Shown: positions 25,135-36,374 of the stretch, one piece after another | How positions within the stretch are numbered: the first letter of the stretch is position 1 | Layout: the number at the start of each line of letters is the position of its first letter | Source of the DNA: Myxococcus guangdongensis | GTDB lineage: Bacteria; Myxococcota; Myxococcia; Myxococcales; Myxococcaceae | NCBI RefSeq assembly: GCF_024198255.1 | Contig: NZ_JAJVKW010000018.1 | Span: 122,615 to 186,614, forward strand | Direction of reading: 5' to 3' | Length of the DNA stretch: 64,000 nt | The notes under the pieces: model-generated | The model's database searches: none | What the model was told of the DNA's origin: nothing | Seen by the model: only the letters and a program-made list of their open reading frames with translations | Program-made: the position numbers and the translations under genes

Positions 25135-26868
25135 TCAGTCCCCCTCGCCCAGGTAGCGGAACAGTGAGCGCAGGCCGATGCCCAGCGCCGCCGCCGCGTC
25201 CTTCTTGCTGCCGCCAGAGCGGGCAATCGCCTCGCGCACGTAGCGCTGGACGAAGGCCTCGCGCGCCTCCTCCAGCGGAACCATGGGCGCGTCATCTCCG
25301 CCCAGCTCCAGGTCCTCGGGGCGCAAGAGCTCGTCCGTGGCCAGCACCGCCGCGCGCCGGACGCGCGACACCAGCTCGCGCACGTTGCCGGGGAACGGAT
25401 GGCCTCGCAGCGCCTCCATGGCCTTCTGGGTGAGGCCCCGCGCCTTGCGCGACTCCTGCGTCAGCACGTGGTGCGTGAGGAGGAGCACGTCGTCGCCGCG
25501 CGCTCGCAACGGCGGCACGTCCACGCGCACCTCCTCCAGCCGGTAGCGCAGGTCCGCGCGGAAGGTGCCCTTGCGCGCCGCCTCCTCCAGCGAGACGTGC
25601 GTCGCGGAGACGACTCGCACGTCCACCTTGCGCGGCGTGTGCTCCCCCAGCCGCGTCACCTCGCGCTCCTGCACCACGCGCAACAGGCGCGTCTGGAGCG
25701 ACAGCGGCATGTCGCCAATCTCGTCCAGGAACAGCGTGCCCCCGTCGGCCGCCTCCACCAGCCCCGCCCGCTCCGCGCCCGCGCCAGTGAAGGCCCCGCG
25801 CGCGTGGCCGAACAGCTCGCGCTCGATGAGGCTCTCCGGCAGCGCCGCGCAGTTGATGGCCACCAGGCGCCCCGGACGCCCTCCGCGACGATGGAGCGCG
25901 CGGGCCACCAGCTCCTTGCCCGTGCCCGTCTCGCCCTGGATGAGGACGTTGAGCGGCGTGGGCCCCAGCCGCTCCACCTGGCGGTACAGCGCGCGCATCG
26001 CGGGGGACTCGCCGATGAGCCCCTCGAACGTCGCGGCCTCGATGCGCCGCGTGAGTCCTTCCACCCGCGAGCGCAGCTCCGTCAGCTCGCGCCGCGTCGA
26101 CAACAGCAGCGCCGTCATCGCGCAGAGCGCCAGCGCCTCCTCCAGGTCCGCCGAGGTGAACACGGGCGCGCCGAGCTTGCGCCCCAGGTACACCACCGAC
26201 AACGGCACCAGCTCCACGCGCAGCGGCACCACCAGCGCGGAGCCCAGTCGCAGCGCCTCCAGGCTCGGCGCCCCCGCCAGCGCCGCGTCCGCCGCCACGT
26301 CCGCCACGAGCACGGGCGCACCCGACGTCAGCACCCGGTCCACCAGGCTGTCCACCACCGCGGCGTCGGCCTTCGCGCCGGTGGCGAACAACACGCGCCG
26401 AGGCCCCTGGCTCGAGTCCGCCGCGACGAGGAAGCCCACGTCCGCGCCCACCACGTCGGCGAGGCCGCGCATCGCCACGTCGAGCAACTCCAACGGAGGG
26501 CGCTGCGCGAGCAGCCGCGAGGACAGCTCCGCCATCACCGCCACGAGGCGCCGGGGCTCGGGGGCTCGCGAGCCCTCCGCGCGCCCGTCTCCTATCTCGA
26601 CGAGCTCCACCTCCACCGTGCCCAGGCGGATGCGGTCACCGGGCTCCAGCGGCGCCAGGTCCACGCGCCGGCCCTTCACCCGCACGTCACAGCCGCGCCC
26701 CGCCGGGGACACGCTCCAGCCGCGCGCGTCGCGAAACAACAGCGCGTGGCTCGGCTTCACGCCCGCGCCCGTGAGCACCACGTCACACGTGGCGTCGGAG
26801 CCCAGGGAGAGGACGGGCTTGTCCAGGGGGAGGCGGTGGCCGTCGGGCAGGACGAGGAATTGGGGCAT
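25135..26868 (-). CDS. FHA-GAF sigma54-dependent transcriptional activator
   Basis: 577 aa from the ATG at 26868 (MPQFLVLPDG); other in-frame ATGs 18 and 27 bases upstream are possible. N-terminal FHA domain (about 1-95; LGSDATCDVVLTGAGVKPSHA binds phosphothreonine), GAF domain (about 110-285), AAA+ domain with Walker A GETGTGKE, sigma54-contact loop GAFTGA and Walker B GTLFLDEIG. A C-terminal Fis-type helix-turn-helix follows (SKKDAAAALGIGLRSLFRYL). It activates RNA polymerase-sigma54 when its FHA/GAF inputs are engaged. FHA suggests control by a Ser/Thr kinase, for example the PEGA kinase 2 kb away, which is inference. Divergent to the aldehyde dehydrogenase gene. Confidence 0.93.
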   Translation of the reverse strand: MPQFLVLPDGHRLPLDKPVLSLGSDATCDVVLTGAGVKPSHALLFRDARGWSVSPAGRGCDVRVKGRRVDLAPLEPGDRIRLGTVEVELVEIGDGRAEGSRAPEPRRLVAVMAELSSRLLAQRPPLELLDVAMRGLADVVGADVGFLVAADSSQGPRRVLFATGAKADAAVVDSLVDRVLTSGAPVLVADVAADAALAGAPSLEALRLGSALVVPLRVELVPLSVVYLGRKLGAPVFTSADLEEALALCAMTALLLSTRRELTELRSRVEGLTRRIEAATFEGLIGESPAMRALYRQVERLGPTPLNVLIQGETGTGKELVARALHRRGGRPGRLVAINCAALPESLIERELFGHARGAFTGAGAERAGLVEAADGGTLFLDEIGDMPLSLQTRLLRVVQEREVTRLGEHTPRKVDVRVVSATHVSLEEAARKGTFRADLRYRLEEVRVDVPPLRARGDDVLLLTHHVLTQESRKARGLTQKAMEALRGHPFPGNVRELVSRVRRAAVLATDELLRPEDLELGGDDAPMVPLEEAREAFVQRYVREAIARSGGSKKDAAAALGIGLRSLFRYLGEGD

Positions 26869-27002
26869 GGCGGACGCGGGAGACATGTGTCGCATATCAG
26901 GAACACGGGGCCCGGGCGCGTGCGGGGCCTGACGCTGGCCTCCGCCGGGCATTGTGCGCACGCGCCCGGCTGCTATCACCGCGCTCCCGCAAGGAGCCTC
27001 CC

Positions 27003-28412
27003 ATGGCCATCGCCACCATCGACCCGACGTCCGGCAAGACGCTGCGCACGTTCGACGCCCTCACTCCGGAACAGCTGGAGTCGAAGCTCCAGCTCGCCTC
27101 GGACACGTTCCGCGCGTACCGCCAGACGCCCTTCGCCGAGCGCGCCCGCTGGATGCGCCGCGCCGCGGAGCTGCTGGACGCGGGGGCGGACCACTACGGC
27201 CGCATCATGACCGAGGAGATGGGCAAGCCGCTGGAGGCCGCCAAGGCCGAGGCGAAGAAGTGCGCGACGGCGTGCCGCTACTACGTGGCCAAGGCGGAGG
27301 GGCTGCTCAAGGACCGGCCCATCGACGTGGGCGGCGACACCGCCTTCGTGCGCTACCAGCCGCTGGGGCCCGTGCTGGCCATCATGCCGTGGAACTTCCC
27401 CTTCTGGCAGGTGGTGCGCTTCGCCGCGCCCGCGCTGATGGCGGGCAACGTGGGCCTGCTCAAGCACGCGCACAACGTGCCCCAGTGCGCGCTCGCGCTG
27501 GAGACGCTGTTCCTGGACGCGGGCTTCCCCCAGGGCGCGTTCCAGACGCTCCTCATCGAGACCGCGGACGTCAACCGCGTCATCGAGGACGCCCGCGTGC
27601 GCGCGGTGACGCTCACCGGCAGCGAGGGCGCGGGCCGCGCGGTGGGCGCGTCGGCGGGCAAGTCGCTCAAGAAGGTGGTGCTCGAGTTGGGCGGGAGTGA
27701 CCCGTTCATCGTCATGCCCAGCGCGGACCTGGACAAGGCGGTGGAGACGGCCGCGTCCGCGCGCCTCATCAACAACGGCCAGTCCTGCATCGCCGCCAAG
27801 CGCTTCATCGTCGCCGAGCCCATCGCCGCCGAGTTCGAGCGCCGCTTCGTCGAGCGGCTGAAGAAGGTCACCGTGGGCGACCCCATGGACCCGAAGACGG
27901 ACCTGGGCCCGCTGGCCACGCCGGGAATCCTGCAGGGCCTGCACGCGCAGGTGGAGGCGAGCGTGAAGGCCGGCGCGAGGCTGCTCATCGGCGGCAAGCC
28001 GCTGGAGCGGCCCGGCAACTTCTATCCGCCCACCGTCCTCGCGGACCCGCCGCCCTCCGCGCCCGCGTTCCATGACGAGCTGTTCGGTCCGGTGGCCACG
28101 CTCTTGCGCGCCCGCGACGTGGAGCACGCGCTGGAGCTGGCCAACGCCACGCCCTTCGGCCTGGGCGCGAGCGTGTGGACGCGCGACGCGGGCGAGCAGC
28201 GCCGCTTCATCGACGGCATCGAGTCCGGCATGGTGTTCGTCAACCAGATGGTGGTGTCCGACGCGCGGCTGCCCTTCGGCGGGGTGAAGAACTCCGGCCA
28301 CGGGCGCGAGCTCGCGGACCTGGGCATCCACGAGTTCCTCAACGCCAAGACGGTACGCGTCGCCTCCGGCGCGCAGTCGCCTCCCGCTCGCGGCGGCGCG
28401 CTCAGCGAGTAG
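27003..28412 (+). CDS. NAD(P)-dependent succinate-semialdehyde dehydrogenase family protein
   Basis: 469 aa, ATG at 27003 with AAGGAG upstream. Aldehyde dehydrogenase fold with cofactor motif TLTGSEGAGRAVG, general base E228 in LELGGSDPF and nucleophile C262 in NNGQSCIAAKR. The end PFGGVKNSGHGRELADLGIHEF is typical. The stretch MPWNFPFWQVVRFAAPALMAGN places it nearest the Sad/YneI subgroup, which oxidises succinate semialdehyde to succinate in GABA or putrescine breakdown. Other semialdehydes cannot be excluded. Transcribed away from the FHA-GAF activator across 134 bp, so that regulator may control it. Ends 3 bp from the convergent coiled-coil membrane gene. Confidence 0.9.
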   Translation: MAIATIDPTSGKTLRTFDALTPEQLESKLQLASDTFRAYRQTPFAERARWMRRAAELLDAGADHYGRIMTEEMGKPLEAAKAEAKKCATACRYYVAKAEGLLKDRPIDVGGDTAFVRYQPLGPVLAIMPWNFPFWQVVRFAAPALMAGNVGLLKHAHNVPQCALALETLFLDAGFPQGAFQTLLIETADVNRVIEDARVRAVTLTGSEGAGRAVGASAGKSLKKVVLELGGSDPFIVMPSADLDKAVETAASARLINNGQSCIAAKRFIVAEPIAAEFERRFVERLKKVTVGDPMDPKTDLGPLATPGILQGLHAQVEASVKAGARLLIGGKPLERPGNFYPPTVLADPPPSAPAFHDELFGPVATLLRARDVEHALELANATPFGLGASVWTRDAGEQRRFIDGIESGMVFVNQMVVSDARLPFGGVKNSGHGRELADLGIHEFLNAKTVRVASGAQSPPARGGALSE

Positions 28413-28415
28413 CGC

Positions 28416-29483
28416 TCAGCGCGTGCGCACCCGGCCATCCGGCGGGCGGTGGACCTCTTCCAACGCCTCCGTGACGGCCTCCACCTCGGCGCCGAGCTGC
28501 TCCACGCTCTGACGCAGGCCCAGCCCGGCGACGTCCTCGCCGGATGCGTCCGCCGTGCGCACCCGCAGCACCTGCGCGTAGAGGCTCTCCAGCGTGTAGA
28601 ACAGCCGCGTGTACTCGGCCTCCAGCCGGTCCGCCGCCGTGGACAGCTCCGCGCGCTGCTGACGCTGCGACTCGAGCGCGGTCAGCGCGCCCCGCAGCCG
28701 CTCACGCACCACCGCGTCCCGCTCCGCCGCCACCCGGGCGGTCAGCGCGCGGTGCTCCTCCTCCAACCGGCTCGCCTCCTCCGGCGTGGCCAGCGCGCGC
28801 AGCGTCCGCTCCCGGCTCGCCAGCGCGTGACAGCCCTGGCGCAGCGCCTCCACCGTGCGCTCGGGCGCGTGCACCACCTCGCGCAGCACCGCGGGCCCCT
28901 GGGCCAGCTCCGCCAGCAGCTTCGCGCACACCGCGTCCACGCGCGCCACCTTGGGGTCCACCGGCTCCACCGGCCGGGCCGCGGCGGGTCGCAACCCGAG
29001 CCCGGTGGCCTCCGCCTCCTCTTCTTCCGTGGGGCGCCTCAGGTACTTCGCCGACGCCAGGAAGAACCCCAGCGCCACGAAGACGAGCCACCACAGCCGA
29101 CGCGGCTGGCCCAGCGCCAGCACCAGGCAGGCGATGGCCGGCGCGATGAAGGCCGCCGCCCTGGCCGGGTCCCTGGAAGCATTCGAGGAGCGCCGCCGCG
29201 ACCGGCGCCGCGTCGCCGCGCTCGCGTCCCGCCGGGCCTCCTTGCGCCACTGCTTCTCCCACTGTCGGCGGACCTTCCGGGGAGGCAGGCGCCCCGTCTT
29301 GCGCACCCACGCCTCGATGGCCGCGTCCTCCCGGGCCTGGCCCTCCGACAACGCGTCCTCCAGACGTCGCAGGCGCTCGTCCTGCTGTCGGGGAAGCTCG
29401 CTCGGAGGGGGTGGCTCGGAAGCTCGGGGCACGCGATACGATAACGACCTCCCCCGCCATCGGGGAGGTGAATCCCACATCAT
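28416..29483 (-). CDS. Coiled-coil protein with a two-helix membrane hairpin
   Basis: Up to 355 aa; the start is uncertain because the first ATG lacks a good ribosome site. A GTG at 29432 is an alternative. A charged N-terminus rich in Arg/Lys (RKVRRQWEKQWRKEARR) leads to two adjacent membrane helices (about 110-145). After an acidic linker (TEEEEAEATG), residues 170-340 are predicted coiled coil with many Ala, Glu, Arg and Leu. Both termini are likely cytosolic. No known family; it could be an envelope-tethered scaffold. Confidence 0.7.
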   Translation of the reverse strand: MMWDSPPRWRGRSLSYRVPRASEPPPPSELPRQQDERLRRLEDALSEGQAREDAAIEAWVRKTGRLPPRKVRRQWEKQWRKEARRDASAATRRRSRRRSSNASRDPARAAAFIAPAIACLVLALGQPRRLWWLVFVALGFFLASAKYLRRPTEEEEAEATGLGLRPAAARPVEPVDPKVARVDAVCAKLLAELAQGPAVLREVVHAPERTVEALRQGCHALASRERTLRALATPEEASRLEEEHRALTARVAAERDAVVRERLRGALTALESQRQQRAELSTAADRLEAEYTRLFYTLESLYAQVLRVRTADASGEDVAGLGLRQSVEQLGAEVEAVTEALEEVHRPPDGRVRTR

Positions 29484-29624
29484 GTTGGGCGTCCGGCGTC
29501 ACCCCGCACCGAGTCGTGACGGGTGATGCTCATGGGGCATCCCGGGAAATGCTCAATCGTTTGCATTCCCCCTGGAAAAGGCCCATGAGATTGTGTCCGC
29601 GGGGGGCACAAGGGGTTCGGTGTC

Positions 29625-32570
<2,946 letters not shown>

Positions 32571-32614
32571 AGTCGAGGAACCACCCCAACCCGCGATGCG
32601 CCCCGCCCTGTTTC

Positions 32615-32694
32615 CCCACACCCCTGTGGGAACCCGATGAGGCCTGTGTCGGAAGAGGTCCGCTCCGGGCCGGGGAGGGGGGAACCCCGGCCCG
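32615..32694. terminator. Two hairpins after the sigma54 activator gene
   Basis: CCCACA-CCCC-TGTGGG (32615-32630) is followed by a perfect 10-bp stem at 32666-32675 with 32685-32694 and a 9-nt loop. They lie 45-125 bp beyond the stop at 32570 and are the best candidates for its terminator. No T tract. They form the first part of a 525-bp noncoding region (32571-33095). Confidence 0.6.
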
Positions 32695-32778
32695 AAGCGC
32701 GGTACTGCTTCCAACTGTGCCTCTCAAAGAACACACCCATGGGCCCAAGAGGGGGGAAGCTTCGACCCTGGGTGCCGG

Positions 32779-32796
32779 GACCGCCCGAGGGCGGTC
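32779..32796. terminator. Short perfect hairpin in the pre-ctaA region
   Basis: GACCGCC-CGAG-GGCGGTC: 7-bp stem with a tetraloop. It stands in the middle of the 32571-33095 noncoding gap. It may add to termination of the upstream gene or structure the leader of the downstream gene. Confidence 0.4.
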
Positions 32797-32893
32797 ACCT
32801 GTTCAAGCCGTGTGTCGCCAGCCTCCGGAGAGGTCCGTCGCGCACTGAGCGGTCGTTAAGCACTCTACGTGCCAGCCCTTAGGGGCATGGAAG

Positions 32894-32987
32894 TGTCCAA
32901 TGGACATCATCCAATGAGGTAGTCAAAGGGAGCAGGCATATCCAATAGGCCGGGTGGGACATCCGTCAGGCCCTATCCGGATATGCC
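32894..32987. promoter_or_regulatory. Palindrome plus large dyad upstream of heme A synthase
   Basis: TGTCCAATGGACA (32894-32906) is a perfect 6-1-6 palindrome. TCCAAT recurs at 32910 and 32941. GGCATATCC (32935-32943) is perfectly mirrored by GGATATGCC (32979-32987). Between the arms, ATAGGCC and GGCCCTAT extend the stem with one internal loop and one bulge, leaving a loop of about 17 nt. TATCCGGATA (32974-32983) is itself palindromic. The block ends about 110 bp before the ctaA start and is more AT-rich than its surroundings, so it may contain the promoter and an operator or leader structure. Confidence 0.55.
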
Positions 32988-33095
32988 CCGGCGCCGAGCG
33001 AGGCAGAGGCCGAGCAGCCGGGCTGATGGGCGGGGTGACGCTGGATGGGGTGCGCGGGCGGCGGGTGAGGCGAGGTTGCGATAAGGGGGAGCGCG

Positions 33096-34070
33096 ATGAC
33101 TCATCCCGCTTCGACCCGCTCGTTCCAGCGCTTCAGCCTTGGAGTGCTCGTCTTCACGTTGGGGGTGATTCTGTGGGGCGCCTTCGTGCGCGCCACGGGC
33201 TCCGGGGCGGGGTGTGGAGATCACTGGCCGGTGTGCAACGGGCAGGTGGTGCCCCGGGAGCCGACGGTCCAGACGCTCATCGAGTACACCCACCGGCTGA
33301 CGAGCGGCGTGGCGATGCTGCTCGCGGTGGCCCTGAGCGTGTGGGCCATGCGGGCGCACGCCAAGGGGCACCCGGTACGCAAGGCGGCGAACTGGGCGCT
33401 CTTCTTCATGATGACGGAGGCGCTGGTGGGCGCCGGCATCGTGCTGCTGCAGTACGTGGCGGACAACGCGTCCGTCGGCCGCGCGGTGTGGATGGGCGTG
33501 CACCTGGTGAACACGTTCCTCCTGGTGGGCGCGCAGACGATGGTGCTGTGGTTCTCGAAGGGCCGGGCGAACCTGGCCTTCCGCGGTCAGGGCTGGGTGG
33601 GCGTGCTGGTGGGCGTGTGCGTGGGCGGCATGATGCTGCTCGGCGTGAGCGGCGCGGTGGCGGCGCTGGGGGACACGCTGTTCCCCTCGGAGACGCTGGC
33701 GGAGGGGCTGGCGCAGCACGCGAATGACTCAGCCCACCTCTTCGTGCGCCGGCGCATCTATCACCCCATCATCGCGGTGCTGATGGGCGCGGCGCTGGTG
33801 TACGTGGGGCGGTGGCTGTCGCGGCTGCGGCCGTCCCCGGAGGTGAAGCAGTCCGCGATGCTGCTCACCGGCCTCTACGTCCTGCAGCTGGGCGCGGGCC
33901 TCACCAACGTGGTGCTGCTGGCGCCGGTGTGGCTGCAGCTGGTGCACCTGCTGCTGGCGGACTTCGTGTGGATGACGGTGGTGCGGATGTGCGCGGCGGG
34001 ATTGTCGAAGGACGCGCCCCGCGCGGAGCTGGTGTCGGAGCCGGTGCCGACGCAGGCCTCGGCCGCCTGA
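33096..34070 (+). CDS. ctaA: Heme A synthase (COX15/CtaA)
   Basis: 324 aa, eight predicted membrane helices, GGGGGAG ribosome site. It oxidises the C8 methyl of heme O to formyl, giving heme A for aa3-type cytochrome oxidase. The four heme-ligand histidines are present (EYTHRLTSG, GVHLVNTF, RIYHPIIAV, QLVHLLLAD). The redox cysteine pair of the first outer loop is also present (GAGCGDHWPVCNG). The loop between helices 4 and 5 contains the usual ALGDTLFPSETLAEG. No other cox/cta genes are adjacent, unlike in many genomes. Its long structured leader region suggests regulation. Ends 4 bp from the convergent transporter gene. Confidence 0.94.
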   Translation: MTHPASTRSFQRFSLGVLVFTLGVILWGAFVRATGSGAGCGDHWPVCNGQVVPREPTVQTLIEYTHRLTSGVAMLLAVALSVWAMRAHAKGHPVRKAANWALFFMMTEALVGAGIVLLQYVADNASVGRAVWMGVHLVNTFLLVGAQTMVLWFSKGRANLAFRGQGWVGVLVGVCVGGMMLLGVSGAVAALGDTLFPSETLAEGLAQHANDSAHLFVRRRIYHPIIAVLMGAALVYVGRWLSRLRPSPEVKQSAMLLTGLYVLQLGAGLTNVVLLAPVWLQLVHLLLADFVWMTVVRMCAAGLSKDAPRAELVSEPVPTQASAA

Positions 34071-34074
34071 GCCG

Positions 34075-35601
34075 TCAGCGCGACTCCGACTCGGCGCGCA
34101 GGCGCAGCCCCTTCGGGATGAGCGCGCGGCCCAGGGCCTCGAACAGCCCGCTGACGAGCAGGGCCAGCACGGCGGCGGGGATGGCGCCCTCGAGGATGAG
34201 GCGGGTGTCGTCCAGGCGGATGCCGGTGAGGATGGGCTGTCCGTAGCCTCCCGCGCCGACGAGCGCGCCCAGCGTGGCGGTGCCCACGTTGATGACCGCG
34301 GCCGTCTGGATGCCCGCGAGGATGGAGGGCGAGGCCATGGGCAGGTCGATGCGCCACAGCCTCGCGCGCGGAGGCAGGCCGAGCGCGTCCGCGGACTCGC
34401 GCACCTCCAGCGGGATTCCCGTGAGGCCCGCGGTGGTGTTCCGGACGATGGGCAGCAGGCTGTAGAGGAACAGCGCGGCGATGGCCGGCCGTGAGCCGAT
34501 GCCGAGCAGCGGAATCATCACCACCAGCAGCGCCAGCGAGGGAATCGTCTGGATGATGCCGGCGAGGCCCAGCACGCCCTGCCCCAACCGAGGACTGCGC
34601 GCGGCGAGGACGCCCAGCGGCACCGCGAGCGCGAGCGCGGCCAGCAGCGACACGCCGACGAGGAACAGGTGCTCACGCGTGCGGCGCAGCACGCGCGAGA
34701 CGAGCCCCTCGCCATGGACCTCGGTGGAGACGCCCAGCTTCGCGGCGAGGAAGTCGGAGGCCACCCGCGGCTCGGGCACGCGCTCCAGTCGGGCGCGGGC
34801 GTTGAGCTTCACCATCGCGTCCTCCGTGAGGCTGCCTTGCAGACGCAGCACGGCCGCGAGGGCCTCGGGGGCGCGGGCCTCCAGGTCGTCGCGATAGAGC
34901 AGCACGGCGTCATAGGCGGGGAAGTGGCGCGCGTCGTCCTCGAGGACCCGCAGGCCGTAGGCGGCGATTTCAGCGTCCGTGGAGTACAGGTCCGTCACCT
35001 GCACGGAGTTGGCCTCCATCCCCCGGTACGCGAGGTCATGGTCCAGGCCGCGCACGTCGCGCTGCGGCAGCTTGTACGTGTCACGCAGCGCGGGCCAGCC
35101 ATCGGCGCGCTCCATGAACTCGTTGCTGAAGCCGAAGCGCAGCTCCGGGTGCTCGCGCAGGTCGGAGATGCGGCGGATGCCCAGCCGCTCGGCCTCCGCC
35201 TCCTTCATGCCCAGGGCATAGGTGTTGTTGAAGCCAAGGGGCTCGCTCATGCGCAGGCCCACCTCGGCGAGCGCCGCGCGCAGGGCCGCGTCATCGGGCA
35301 GCTTGCGTCCGGAGAGCAGCTCCTGGCGCAGCGTGCCCGTGTACTCGGGATACACATCCAGCTCGCCCCGCTTGAGCGCCTCCCAGAGCACCGCGGTGCC
35401 GCCGAGCTCGCGCCGATGGCTCACGCTCGCCCCCGTGCTCCGCGCGAGCTGCGCCACCATCTCCCCGAGGATGACGGACTCGGTGAACTTCTTGGAGCCC
35501 ACGCGCACGGACGCCGCGCCCTCCGGCGTGCTCGACGCGCGAGCACAGGCGCCCATCGACAGGACGAGCACCAGCAAGGTCCCCATCAAACGAGGGCTCA
35601 T
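34075..35601 (-). CDS. Glycine betaine/choline-type ABC transporter, substrate-binding domain fused to permease
   Basis: 508 aa. N-terminal lipoprotein-like signal (SMGAC), then an OpuAC/OpuCC-type binding domain (about 30-295) with VGSKKFTESVILGEM and ELDVYPEYTGTL. A permease domain with about five helices follows, with the EAA-like loop LTGIPLEVRESADALGLPPRARLWRIDLPMASP (seen in pieces). Fusion of binding protein to permease is known in the osmoprotectant family, but here the order is binding domain first. The start overlaps the ATPase stop by ATGA. Imports betaine, carnitine or choline during osmotic stress, by family. Confidence 0.9.
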   Translation of the reverse strand: MSPRLMGTLLVLVLSMGACARASSTPEGAASVRVGSKKFTESVILGEMVAQLARSTGASVSHRRELGGTAVLWEALKRGELDVYPEYTGTLRQELLSGRKLPDDAALRAALAEVGLRMSEPLGFNNTYALGMKEAEAERLGIRRISDLREHPELRFGFSNEFMERADGWPALRDTYKLPQRDVRGLDHDLAYRGMEANSVQVTDLYSTDAEIAAYGLRVLEDDARHFPAYDAVLLYRDDLEARAPEALAAVLRLQGSLTEDAMVKLNARARLERVPEPRVASDFLAAKLGVSTEVHGEGLVSRVLRRTREHLFLVGVSLLAALALAVPLGVLAARSPRLGQGVLGLAGIIQTIPSLALLVVMIPLLGIGSRPAIAALFLYSLLPIVRNTTAGLTGIPLEVRESADALGLPPRARLWRIDLPMASPSILAGIQTAAVINVGTATLGALVGAGGYGQPILTGIRLDDTRLILEGAIPAAVLALLVSGLFEALGRALIPKGLRLRAESESR

Positions 35602-36350
35602 CCGGTGACGCCTCCCCCGGGCGGCAGTCGCTGGGCCTGGATGAAGCGCGTAACGAACGTGTCCTGGGGCTGGGTCTCCAGCTGCGTCAACGAGCCCTGC
35701 TGCACCACGCGTCCGTCTCGCATCAGCACGATGTCATCCCCGAGGAACCCCGCCTCCGCCAGGTCATGCGTCACCAGCACCACCGTCTTGCCGAGCCGCG
35801 CGAAGATGCCGCGCAGGTCCGCCTGGAGCTCATGCCGCACCAGCGGGTCCAACGCGCCCAGCGGCTCGTCGAGCAGCAGCACCTCCGGGTCCAGCATCAA
35901 CGCGCGCATCAACGCCACGCGCTGCCGCTGACCTCCCGACAGCTGCGCCGGATAGCGCGCGAGCGCCTCGGGCGGGAAGCGCGTCAGCTCCACCAGCAGC
36001 GCCTGGCGCTCGCGGATGCGCGCCTCCGACCAACGCAGGTGCCGGGCCATCAGCACCACGTTCTCCTCGCCCGTGAGATGAGGGAAGAGTCCCCCGCCCT
36101 GGAGCGCGTACCCCACGCGGTGGCGCAGCGCGAGCAACGCCTTCTCGTCCGTGGGCAGCGGCTGTCCCGCGTACAGCACACGCCCCGTGTCCGGACGCAA
36201 GAGCCCGTTGAGCAGGCGCACCAACGTGGACTTCCCGCAGCCGCTCGGCCCGAGCAGCACCGTGGTCCGCCCTGGTGGGAGCGTGAGCGTCACCGCGTCC
36301 AGCGCCAGGGTGTCACCGAAGCGCTTGGAGACCTCCTGCAGTGCGTACAC
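35598..36350 (-). CDS. ABC transporter ATPase for the osmoprotectant system
   Basis: 250 aa from a GTG with AAGGAG eight bases upstream. Walker A GPSGCGKST, Q-loop, signature LSGGQRQR, Walker B VLLLDEP and H-loop VTHD are all present. Lacks the C-terminal CBS pair that senses ionic strength in OpuA/OpuCA-type ATPases, so osmotic gating must work differently or at transcription. Forms the full transporter with the downstream fused binding protein-permease. Confidence 0.92.
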   Translation of the reverse strand: MYALQEVSKRFGDTLALDAVTLTLPPGRTTVLLGPSGCGKSTLVRLLNGLLRPDTGRVLYAGQPLPTDEKALLALRHRVGYALQGGGLFPHLTGEENVVLMARHLRWSEARIRERQALLVELTRFPPEALARYPAQLSGGQRQRVALMRALMLDPEVLLLDEPLGALDPLVRHELQADLRGIFARLGKTVVLVTHDLAEAGFLGDDIVLMRDGRVVQQGSLTQLETQPQDTFVTRFIQAQRLPPGGGVTG

Positions 36351-36374
36351 GGGCGGGCTCCTTGCTCGCTTCGT

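Noticed and set aside
29484..29624. Sigma54 promoter upstream of the activator gene
   Set aside because: GGGCAC followed by GTTCGG lacks the -12 GC element at correct spacing; not convincing.
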